In this document: in pieces, positions 1 through 7,234 of the stretch
How positions within the stretch are numbered: the stretch's first letter is position 1
Layout of the letters: each line of letters begins with the position of its first letter
Assembly (NCBI GenBank): GCA_016795295.1
Contig: JAEUHP010000108.1
Coordinates: 1 to 35,917, forward strand
Source of the DNA: Planctomycetota bacterium
GTDB taxonomy: Bacteria > Planctomycetota > UBA1135 > UBA2386
Direction: 5' to 3'
DNA: 35,917 nt
The notes under the pieces: generated by a model
What the model saw: the letters and a program-made list of their open reading frames with translations, nothing else
Told to the model about the DNA's origin: nothing
Databases searched by the model: none
Position numbers and translations under genes: made by a program

Positions 1-297
<297 letters not shown>

Positions 298-1476
298 CTA
301 CAGCGGGAACGCGCCTTCGTTGACCCTGCGCCCTTCCAGCGCCATCACCTCCGCCAACTGCTCCCGCAGCTGCGGCGTCACCTGCGCATACACATCCGTC
401 ACCAGCGACTCGTCCGCCGGCGGCCCATGCGCCTCCGCCGCCGCGATCGCCGCATTGACCCGCAGAGCGATCGCCTCCTTCAGCTCCGCCTCGCGCCGCT
501 CGTCCCACAGCCCACGCCCGACCAGATACGCCCGGCACCGGTCGATCGGATCGCGCTGTTCCCACACCTTCACTTCCGCGTCGTCGCGGTACTTGGTGGG
601 ATCGTCACTCGAACTGTGCCCGAGCCGCCGGTACGTCACCGCCTCGACGAAGGTCGGCCCGCCGCCGCTGCGCGCCCGTTCCACCGCGGCCTTGGTCACC
701 GCGTAGACCGCCAGCACGTCGTTGCCGTCGACGCGCACGAACGGCATGCCGTAGGCCTTGCCCTTCTGCGCCAGCGTCTCCGACGCCGACTGCTTGCTGA
801 TCGGCACCGAGATCGCCCACTGGTTGTTCTGGCAGAACAGCACGCAGGGCGATCCGTAGACCGCCGCGAAGTTCATCCCGCAGTGGAAGTCGTTCGCCGA
901 AGTCGCGCCGTCGCCGAGGAAGCCCAGCACCACCACGTCGTCGCCGCGCAGTTTGGCCGCCATCGCCGCGCCCACGGCGTGGCTCACCTGCGTGCCGATC
1001 ACCGACGACATGCCGTAGTAGTTGCCTTCCTTGAGCGTGTAGTGGCAGGGCATCTGCCGACCCTTGCAGCGGTCGGCGCCGTTGCCGATCAACTGGTTCA
1101 CGGCTTCGACGAGCGGCAGGCCGCGCATCATCGCGGCGGCACCTTCGCGCAGGGCGGGGAACACCCAGTCGCGGGCCTCCATCGCCGCCACCGAGCCGAC
1201 CGTGGCGGCTTCCTGGCCCAGGATCGGCCCGTAGAAGCCGATGCGCCCCTGCCGTTGCAGCATCAGCATGCGCCGGTCGAACTCGCGCACCTGCACCATC
1301 TGTTCGTAGAGGTAGAGCAACCGCTCGGGCGGCAGGCCCGGGTCGCAGCCAGGCCGGACCACGCCGTGCTCGTCGAGCACCGACACCAGCCCGTCCAGGT
1401 GGGGGGCTGGGCAGGTGGCCGCTGGGCTCGGCGGGGGCGTTTTGGCGGACGGTGCGCGCGGTTTGCTCTTGGCCAT
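298..1476 (-). CDS. 2-oxo acid dehydrogenase E1 component, alpha subunit (copy 1)
   Basis: Thiamine-diphosphate enzyme subunit that, with E1-beta, decarboxylates a 2-oxo acid and passes the acyl group to lipoyl-E2; cytoplasmic. 392 aa. After a Pro/Lys-rich N-terminal stretch of about 25 residues, the family fold shows the ThDP/Mg motif GDG (188-190) closing with NN (217-218), and a regulatory-loop sequence HSSSDD (287-292). That loop resembles the branched-chain (BCKDH) type more than the pyruvate type. The ATG follows GAGGT with 5 nt spacing, and that GAGGT overlaps the E2 stop codon (gap 7 nt), so translation is probably coupled to E2. It is the last gene of the cluster. It is a paralog of the gene at 4193-5305, and both proteins end in AFPL. 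True substrate unknown. Confidence 0.93.
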   Translation of the reverse strand: MAKSKPRAPSAKTPPPSPAATCPAPHLDGLVSVLDEHGVVRPGCDPGLPPERLLYLYEQMVQVREFDRRMLMLQRQGRIGFYGPILGQEAATVGSVAAMEARDWVFPALREGAAAMMRGLPLVEAVNQLIGNGADRCKGRQMPCHYTLKEGNYYGMSSVIGTQVSHAVGAAMAAKLRGDDVVVLGFLGDGATSANDFHCGMNFAAVYGSPCVLFCQNNQWAISVPISKQSASETLAQKGKAYGMPFVRVDGNDVLAVYAVTKAAVERARSGGGPTFVEAVTYRRLGHSSSDDPTKYRDDAEVKVWEQRDPIDRCRAYLVGRGLWDERREAELKEAIALRVNAAIAAAEAHGPPADESLVTDVYAQVTPQLREQLAEVMALEGRRVNEGAFPL

Positions 1477-1483
1477 GGCGACC

Positions 1484-2851
1484 TCAGGCCAGCAGCAGCC
1501 GGTGCGGCTGCTCGAGGCAGTCCTTGATCACGTTCATCCAGCGTGCACCGGTGGCGCCGTCGACGATGCGGTGGTCGATCGACACCGAGAGGTACATCTT
1601 CTTGCCGGGCACCACCTGGCCGTTCTTGACCACCGGCGTGTCCTTGATCGCGTGCACGCCGAGGATCGCCACTTCGGGGAAGTTGATCACCGGCGTGGCG
1701 AACAGGCCGCCGATGTTGCCGGCGTTGGTGATGGTGAAGGTGCCGCCGGTCAGGTCCTCGACCGAGACCTTGCCGTCGCGCGTGCGCGCCGCCAGGTCCT
1801 GGATGTCCTTGGCCAGCTCGCCGATCGACTTGCGGTCGACGTCCTTGACCACCGGCACGATCAGGCCGTTGTCGGTGTCGGTGGCGATGCCGAAGTTGTA
1901 GTACTTCTTCACCACCAGTTCGTTGGTCGACTCGTCGAGCGAGGCGTTCATCATCGGGAACTGCCGCATCGCCACCACGATCGCCTTCATGATGAAGGGC
2001 AGGTAGGTGATGTTGACGCCCTGGTCGGCGAACGCCTTCTTCGCGTCGTTGCGGATCTTCACCAGTTCGCCGACGTCGATGTCGTCGACATAGGTGAAGT
2101 GCGTCGCGGTGAACTTCGACCGCGTCATCGCCTCGGCGATCTTGCGGCGCAGGCCGCGGAACGGGATGCGCTCTTCGGTGCGGCCGGCGGGCGGCGGCGC
2201 GATCGAGATCGGCGCGAAGCGGCTCGCGCCGGCCGCGGCGGGCGCCGCTGGCTTCTGGCTGCCGCCTTGGTTGGCGAACGCCGCAAGGTCGTCGTTGGTC
2301 ACCCGGCCACGCGGGCCGGTGGCCGCAATGGCCGCGAGGTCGATGCCGAGTTCGCGGGCGCGGCGGCGGGTCGCCGGGGCGGCGAGCACCTTGCCGGGGC
2401 TGGCGGCGACGAAGGTTTTGGCTGCAGGTACGGGTGCTGGTGCGGGTGCCGGGGGTGGCACGGCGGGCTTCGGCGCGCTGGGCGCCGCCGGGGCGGCGGG
2501 CGCTGGCGCCGCGGCTTTGGCCGGAGCGGGGGGCGCGGCCTTGGCCGGTGCGGGTGCCGGCGCTGCGGCCTTCGCCGGAGCGGGCGCAGGGGCTGCCGCA
2601 CCTGCTGTGGCGCCGGCGTCGATCACCGCGATCACCGAGCCGACCGGCACCACGTCGCCTTCCTTGCAGCGCAGTTCGGCGATGGTGCCGGTGAACGGCA
2701 CCGTGATGGTCACGGTGGCCTTGTCGGTCATCACTTCGACGAACTCGTCCTCTTCCTTGACGGCTTGGCCGGGTTTGACCTTCCAGCTGACGATCTCGCC
2801 TTCGGCGATGCCTTCGCCGATGTCGGGGAGCTTGAATTCCTTCTTGGTCAT
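1484..2851 (-). CDS. Dihydrolipoamide acyltransferase (E2) of a 2-oxo acid dehydrogenase complex
   Basis: Core of the complex; it moves the acyl group from lipoyl-lysine to CoA. 455 aa, and the domains read in order. The N-terminal lipoyl domain has the modified lysine in TDKA (Lys44). A long Ala/Pro linker (about 80-155) is a typical swinging arm. A peripheral-subunit-binding domain follows (about 160-200, with the sequence GPRGRVTNDDL). The catalytic domain (about 225-455) carries the active-site motif DHRIVDG (His427, Asp431). One lipoyl domain only. Lies 94 nt after E1-beta and 7 nt before E1-alpha-1. I see no clear Shine-Dalgarno. BCKDH-type E2 is the best match by context, but acetoin or pyruvate versions cannot be excluded. 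No E3 gene is present in the window. Confidence 0.95.
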   Translation of the reverse strand: MTKKEFKLPDIGEGIAEGEIVSWKVKPGQAVKEEDEFVEVMTDKATVTITVPFTGTIAELRCKEGDVVPVGSVIAVIDAGATAGAAAPAPAPAKAAAPAPAPAKAAPPAPAKAAAPAPAAPAAPSAPKPAVPPPAPAPAPVPAAKTFVAASPGKVLAAPATRRRARELGIDLAAIAATGPRGRVTNDDLAAFANQGGSQKPAAPAAAGASRFAPISIAPPPAGRTEERIPFRGLRRKIAEAMTRSKFTATHFTYVDDIDVGELVKIRNDAKKAFADQGVNITYLPFIMKAIVVAMRQFPMMNASLDESTNELVVKKYYNFGIATDTDNGLIVPVVKDVDRKSIGELAKDIQDLAARTRDGKVSVEDLTGGTFTITNAGNIGGLFATPVINFPEVAILGVHAIKDTPVVKNGQVVPGKKMYLSVSIDHRIVDGATGARWMNVIKDCLEQPHRLLLA

Positions 2852-2945
2852 GGCTGTGTGCTGCGTTGCAGAATGCGGAGGTGTGGAGGTGGGGCGGTGG
2901 TTGCCGTTGGGCTGGCCGGCATCGCGCCGGCCGCCCGGTGGGGCG

Positions 2946-3962
2946 TCACCAGGTGAACGTCTTCTCGATGCCGGCGAGCACCCGCTTCTGGTCGGGCATG
3001 TAGAGCGGCTCGAGGGTGTAGGGGAACGGGGTGTCGAAGCCGGCGACGCGCACCACCGGGCCTTCGAGGTACTCGATGCACTTCTCGGCGACCAGCGCCG
3101 CCAGTTCGGCGCCGTAGCCGCAGGTCTTCGGCGCCTCGTAGACGATCACGCAGCGGCCGGTCTTCTTGACCGATTCGAGCACCGCGTTCTCGTCGAGTGG
3201 CACCAGGGTGCGCAGGTCGATCACTTCGACGCTGCGACCCGCGGCAGCGGCGGTTTCCGCGGCTTGTTCGCAGACCGGCACCATGGCGCCGTAGCACAGC
3301 ACGGTGACGTCGGTGCCTGGGCGGGCGAGGCGTGCCTTGCCCAGCGGCACCACGTGTTCGCCGGTCGGCACCTCGCCCTTGCCGTGGCGGTAGATGCGCT
3401 TGGGCTCGAGGAACATCACCGGGTCCTCGTCGCGGATCGACGCGATCAGGAGGCCCTTGGCGTCGGCGGGCGTGCTCGGGATCACCACTTTGAGGCCGGG
3501 CGTGTGGCAGAAGTAGGCCTCGCTGGACTGGCTGTGGTAGTGGCCGCCGCGGATGCCGCCGCCGTAGGGCGAGCGGATCACCATCGGGCAGGTGTACTCG
3601 CCGCCGCTGCGGTAGCGCATCTTCGCCGCTTCGCTGACGATCTGGTCGAACGCGGGGTAGATGAAGTCGAGGAACTGGATCTCGGCGATCGGCCGCATGC
3701 CGTAGAGCGCCATGCCGATCGCGGTGCCGACGATGCCGCATTCCGAGAGTGGGGTGTCGAAGCAGCGCTTCTCCCCGAACTCGTCGTAGAGGCCCATGGT
3801 GGCGCCGAACACGCCGCCCTTCTTGCCGACGTCTTCGCCGAACACGACCACGCGGTCGTCGTTGCGCATCTCGGTGCGCATCGCGTCCGTGATCGCTTCG
3901 AGCAGCGTCATCACCTTGGTGCCGGGGGTGGCCTGTTCGGCCTTGGTTTCGGTTGCGCTCAT
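2946..3962 (-). CDS. 2-oxo acid dehydrogenase E1 component, beta subunit
   Basis: Partner of E1-alpha in the ThDP-dependent decarboxylase. 338 aa, normal for the family. Characteristic segments are GEDVGKKGGVF near the N-terminus, TPLSECGIVG, EIQFLDFIYPAFDQI, and RSPYGGGIRGGHYHSQSSEA, followed by the transketolase C-terminal domain (from about residue 210; VIDLRTLVPLD). It is the only E1-beta in the window while there are two E1-alpha genes, so it probably pairs with either. The gene is separated from the upstream E1-alpha-2 by 230 nt filled with an 83-bp tandem repeat. The ATG has no obvious Shine-Dalgarno. Confidence 0.95.
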   Translation of the reverse strand: MSATETKAEQATPGTKVMTLLEAITDAMRTEMRNDDRVVVFGEDVGKKGGVFGATMGLYDEFGEKRCFDTPLSECGIVGTAIGMALYGMRPIAEIQFLDFIYPAFDQIVSEAAKMRYRSGGEYTCPMVIRSPYGGGIRGGHYHSQSSEAYFCHTPGLKVVIPSTPADAKGLLIASIRDEDPVMFLEPKRIYRHGKGEVPTGEHVVPLGKARLARPGTDVTVLCYGAMVPVCEQAAETAAAAGRSVEVIDLRTLVPLDENAVLESVKKTGRCVIVYEAPKTCGYGAELAALVAEKCIEYLEGPVVRVAGFDTPFPYTLEPLYMPDQKRVLAGIEKTFTW

Positions 3963-3973
3963 GACTGTGGTTG

Positions 3974-4178
3974 GGATGCTTGGACTCGCTGGAGAGTGTC
4001 CCTGCGTTGCTTCCCCGTGGCTGGCTATGGCCAGGTCCTCGGCGCGGCAGCAGGGCTGGATGCTTGGTTCGCTGGAGAGTGTCCCTGCGTTGCTTCGCCG
4101 CGGATGGGTTGGGCCAGGTCCTCGGCGCGGCAGCAGGGCTGGATGCTTGGTTCGCTGGAGAGTGTCCCTGCGTTGCCG
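3974..4178. repeat. Tandem repeat, ~83 bp x 2.5 copies, between E1-alpha-2 and E1-beta
   Basis: Three copies begin at 3974, 4058 and 4141, each opening with GGATGCTTGG. The first two are full length (84 and 83 bp) and share the blocks GAGAGTGTCCCTGCGTTGCT and CCAGGTCCTCGGCGCGGCAG. The third stops after about 38 bp. The copies differ mainly in the middle (around 4011-4030 versus 4095-4113). The repeat fills nearly the whole gap between the two genes, and nothing in it looks coding in a consistent frame. Confidence 0.9.
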
Positions 4179-4192
4179 CGCCTAGATATCGC

Positions 4193-5305
4193 CTACAACG
4201 GGAACGCGCCGACGTCGGCGCCGACGCCGCCCTTCTGGATCAGGTCGCGCAGTTCCGCGCGTTGTTCCTTGAGCTGCGGGGTCAGGTTCATGAACACATC
4301 GTCGAACAGGCTGTCGGCGCCCGGATTCGGCTGCGCTTCCGCGGCTTTGACCGCGTTGGCGATCGCCGTCTTGGCACCTTCCTGGCACTCCTGCTCGAAC
4401 GCTTCGGTCCACAGCTTCTTGTGCTGCAGGTAGGCGCGGAAGCGCGGGATCGGGTCCTTCTGCTTCCAGGCCTCGTAGACGGCGGCGTCGCGGTAGCGCG
4501 CGGCGTCGTCGGAGCTGCTGTGCGAGGCCATGCGGTGGGTCACGGTTTCGACCAGCGTCGGCCCTTCGCCGCGGCGGGCCCGGTCCACGGCTTCCTTGCA
4601 CACGCGGTAGACCGCGAGCAGGTCGTTGCCGTCGACGCGCACGCCGGGCATGCCGTAGGCTTCGGCCTTGATCGCCATCGACTCGCTGTTGGTCTGCTTG
4701 CAGGCCGGCACCGAGATCGCGTAGCCGTTGTTCTCGCAGACGAACACCACCGGCGCCTTGTAGACGGCGGCGAAGTTGAGCCCGGTGTGGAAGTCGTTGC
4801 TGCTGGTGCCGCCGTCGCCGCAGAAGGTCATGAACACCGTGTCGTCGCCGCGCAGGCGTGCGGCCATGCCCGCGCCGGCAGCCTGGGTGAGCTGGGTGCC
4901 GATCGGCGAACTGATCGAGACGAAGTTCGCCTGGCGGAAGCTGTAGTGCACCGGCATCTGCCGGCCCTTGCTGGTGTCGCCGGCGTTGCCGAACCACTCG
5001 CAGACGATCAGCTCGATCGGCACCTTGCGCTGCAGCAGGATGCCCGGCTGCCGGTAGGCCGGGAACAGCCAGTCGCTGTCCTTGAGTGCGAACGCGGCGC
5101 CGAGGTGCGAGGCCTCCTGACCGGTCGACTGCAGGTAGAAGCCGATGCGTCCTTGGCGCTGCAGGGCGAGGCCGCGGTCGTCGAGCGCGCGGGTCCACAC
5201 CATCAGCCGGTAGAGCTCTTGCAGCACCGGAGCCGGCAGGTTGGGGTCTTTGCCCTTCTGGGCCTTGCCGTCCGGATCGAGGATCGTGAGCAGTTCGAGG
5301 CTCAT
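4193..5305 (-). CDS. 2-oxo acid dehydrogenase E1 component, alpha subunit (copy 2)
   Basis: ThDP-binding E1-alpha, 370 aa. The ThDP motif is GDG (163-165) with NN (192-193), and the phosphorylation-loop-like segment SHSSSDD (261-267) again points to the branched-chain class. It lacks the Pro-rich N-terminal extension of copy 1 and differs along its length, so the two are old paralogs rather than a recent duplication. Its ATG overlaps the lipA stop by 4 nt (ATGA), which implies translational coupling with lipoate synthesis. E1-beta follows after a 230-nt repeat-filled gap. Which alpha is used with the single E1-beta, and for which substrate, cannot be told from sequence. Confidence 0.94.
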   Translation of the reverse strand: MSLELLTILDPDGKAQKGKDPNLPAPVLQELYRLMVWTRALDDRGLALQRQGRIGFYLQSTGQEASHLGAAFALKDSDWLFPAYRQPGILLQRKVPIELIVCEWFGNAGDTSKGRQMPVHYSFRQANFVSISSPIGTQLTQAAGAGMAARLRGDDTVFMTFCGDGGTSSNDFHTGLNFAAVYKAPVVFVCENNGYAISVPACKQTNSESMAIKAEAYGMPGVRVDGNDLLAVYRVCKEAVDRARRGEGPTLVETVTHRMASHSSSDDAARYRDAAVYEAWKQKDPIPRFRAYLQHKKLWTEAFEQECQEGAKTAIANAVKAAEAQPNPGADSLFDDVFMNLTPQLKEQRAELRDLIQKGGVGADVGAFPL

Positions 5306-6333
5306 GCGTCGTGTTGGGGTGCGGGTGCGGTCGAAGTCGAGGTGGTCGCAGTCGAAGTGGCGGCGCGGCGTTGCCGCACCATGCCCTCGAGGTAGTACTC
5401 GGCGGCCTTGTAGCTGGAGCGCACCAGCGGTCCAGCGGCCACGTAGAGGAAGCCCTTCTGGCGGGCGCGTTGCTCGAGTGCCTGGAAGCGGGCGGGCGTG
5501 ATGTGCTCCTTGACTGGCAGGTGCAGCAGCGTGGGCCGCAGATACTGGCCGAAGGTCACCACGTCGACGCCGTGTTCGCGCAGGTCGTCCATCGCCTGGT
5601 CGACTTCGCGCTCGCTCTCGCCGAGGCCGAGCATCAGGGACGACTTGGTGACCACTTGGGGCGAAAGCCGCTTGGCGAGCTGGAGCGTGCGCAGCGAACC
5701 GAGGTAGCTGCAGCGGTGGTCGCGCACCCGCGGCGTGAGCCGCAACACCGTCTCCACGTTGTGCGCGTAGACGTCCGGGCCGGCGGCCAGCACCGTTTGG
5801 ATCTGCCGTTCGGTGGTCGCGGGGTCGGCCGAGAGCCAGTCACCGACCAGGGCTTCGACCAGCATTTCGGGCTTGGCCCGCTTGATCGCGGCGATGGTGG
5901 CGGCGACGTGGCCCGAGCCACCGTCGGCCAGGTCGTCGCGGTCGACCATGGTCAGCACCACGTATTTGAGGCCCATCGCCACGCAACTGTCGGCGACCTT
6001 CTGCGGTTCGGCTGCGTCGACCGGCGTGCCGAACTTGTGCGTCTTCACCGCACAGAATCGGCAGCCGCGCGTGCAGGTGTCGCCGAGCACCATGAAGGTT
6101 GCCGTGCCCGATGCCCAGCACTCGCCCTGGTTGGGGCAGCGGGCCTCCTCACAGACGGTGTGCAGGTTGCGTTCGCGCAGCACCTGCTCGAGGTGGGCCA
6201 CCGTCGGGCCTGCGGGAATCGGCACCTTGAGCCAGTCGGGCTTCTGGCCTGGGGTGATGCGGTGGGTCTTGGGCATGCGGCCTGGATGAGGGCCGCGAGG
6301 ATAGGCCTCGGACGGCTCTGGTGCCAATTGCAT
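5302..6333 (-). CDS. lipA: Lipoyl synthase
   Basis: Radical-SAM enzyme that inserts two sulfurs into octanoyl groups on lipoyl domains, here most likely on the E2 encoded downstream. 343 aa. The auxiliary cluster cysteines are in CEEARCPNQGEC (Cys61, 66, 72), the SAM cluster is CTRGCRFC (Cys87, 91, 94), and the C-terminal RSSY (305-308) supplies the conserved serine ligand. The C-terminus has an extra Ser/Thr/Pro-rich tail of about 20 residues. It is first in the cluster and overlaps E1-alpha-2 by 4 nt. Start at 6333 is preferred because a -10-like GATACT lies 7 nt upstream. An internal ATG at 6276 (residue 20) would still leave all motifs intact. No Shine-Dalgarno is seen at either. lipB is not in the window. 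Confidence 0.96.
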   Translation of the reverse strand: MQLAPEPSEAYPRGPHPGRMPKTHRITPGQKPDWLKVPIPAGPTVAHLEQVLRERNLHTVCEEARCPNQGECWASGTATFMVLGDTCTRGCRFCAVKTHKFGTPVDAAEPQKVADSCVAMGLKYVVLTMVDRDDLADGGSGHVAATIAAIKRAKPEMLVEALVGDWLSADPATTERQIQTVLAAGPDVYAHNVETVLRLTPRVRDHRCSYLGSLRTLQLAKRLSPQVVTKSSLMLGLGESEREVDQAMDDLREHGVDVVTFGQYLRPTLLHLPVKEHITPARFQALEQRARQKGFLYVAAGPLVRSSYKAAEYYLEGMVRQRRAATSTATTSTSTAPAPQHDA

Positions 6334-6340
6334 ACCGGGG

Positions 6341-6369
6341 AGTATCTAACCAAGGGGCCGCGGTGTTGG
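6341..6369 (-). promoter_or_regulatory. Candidate promoter of lipA cluster, close to the start codon
   Basis: On the minus strand GATACT (6341-6346; overlapping TAGATA at 6343-6348) could be a -10 element, with a weak -35-like CCAACA (6364-6369) 17 nt further up. Only 7 nt separate GATACT from the ATG, so the transcript would begin at or next to the start codon. Based on eye matching only. Confidence 0.35.
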
Positions 6370-6420
6370 CTGGGTTCCTCGGGCTCCGGTCTGGGCTGGC
6401 AAGGTTCTGACAAGTGTTTG

Positions 6421-6444
6421 CTATAAAACGTTTTGTGATGTTTT
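6421..6444. promoter_or_regulatory. AT-rich island with AAAACGTTTT palindrome between lipA and the DedA-like gene
   Basis: In a strongly GC-rich region this 24-nt stretch is AT-rich and contains the perfect palindrome AAAACGTTTT (6425-6434) and a TATAAA (6422-6427). It lies in the divergent gap between lipA (minus) and the membrane protein gene (plus). It could hold a promoter or an operator, but I see no convincing -35 partner on either strand. Confidence 0.3.
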
Positions 6445-6600
6445 CGCCACGCCCGGTTGCCTGCCCGGCCCGGCCGTTGCGGATTTTGCTTCCCCCGCTT
6501 CCCGGGGCGCGCCGAAACTGCCTCGGTGACCTCTGCCCCTGCGCCCGCTGCGGCTCCTGCACCGTCTCCGCAACCCCCACCGCCGCTGCGCCGCGGCCCG

Positions 6601-7191
6601 ATGCGGCGGCTCTACGACTGGGTGCTGCACTGGGCGGACACGCCGTACGCCGTGCCGGCGCTGTTCTGCCTCAGCTTCGCCGAGAGCAGCTGCTTCCCGA
6701 TCCCGCCCGACGTGCTGCTGATCGCGCTGTGCATCGGCGAGGTGCAGAAGAGCTACCGGTTCGCGGCTTGGTGTGCCGTGGCTTCGGTGCTCGGCGGCAT
6801 CGCCGGGTATGGCATCGGCTACGGCCTATGGGACCAGGAGCCGGTGCGGCAGTTCTTCTACCGCTGGGTGCCCGGAGTCAGCGAAGCGAACGTGACGAAG
6901 GTCTCGGGCTTGTACGAGCAGTACAGCTTCTGGGTGGTGTTCGCCGCGGCCTTCACGCCGATTCCCTACAAGGTGTTCACCATCTTGGCCGGCGTCTGCA
7001 GCATCGACCTGGGCATGTTCGTGCTGGCTTCGGCGATCGGCCGGTCGGCGCGCTTCTTCCTGGTGGCTTGGCTGTTCCGCACCTACGGCCCGGCGATCCG
7101 CGGCTTCATCGAACGCCGCTTCGCGCTGGTCACCATCGCCGGCACCGCGCTGCTGGTCGGCGGTTTCGCGGCGATCAAGTTCGTGCTGTGA
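6601..7191 (+). CDS. DedA/YqaA-family (VTT-domain) integral membrane protein
   Basis: Small polytopic inner-membrane protein of the DedA/SNARE-associated superfamily, YqaA-like branch. Members are implicated in lipid flipping, membrane homeostasis or undecaprenyl-phosphate recycling; the exact role here is unknown. 196 aa from ATG 6601, beginning MRRLYDWVLHWADTPYA, which is where family similarity starts. Family hallmarks are FAESSCFPIPPDVLLIAL, a glycine-rich helix (GGIAGYGIGYGLW), the re-entrant FTPIPYKVFTI segment, and a basic C-terminal SAIGRSARFF. In-frame alternatives are GTG 6526 and TTG 6457, which would add a Pro/Ala-rich N-terminus; none has a good Shine-Dalgarno. It is convergent with the cytochrome gene, with 43 nt between stops. 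Confidence 0.85.
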   Translation: MRRLYDWVLHWADTPYAVPALFCLSFAESSCFPIPPDVLLIALCIGEVQKSYRFAAWCAVASVLGGIAGYGIGYGLWDQEPVRQFFYRWVPGVSEANVTKVSGLYEQYSFWVVFAAAFTPIPYKVFTILAGVCSIDLGMFVLASAIGRSARFFLVAWLFRTYGPAIRGFIERRFALVTIAGTALLVGGFAAIKFVL

Positions 7192-7234
7192 ACGGCGGCG
7201 CGGACGGGGCGCTGGCGGGCGCTGCCTGCCAACG

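Noticed and set aside
3974..4178. 83-bp repeats considered as a CRISPR or integron-type array
   Set aside because: Only 2.5 copies with the variation inside the unit rather than unique spacers; no integrase, attC-like ends or cas genes.
1415..4433. Long plus-strand frames opposite E2 and E1-beta
   Set aside because: Antisense of certain dehydrogenase genes; His/Val/Arg-rich or Ala-rich translations without domains.
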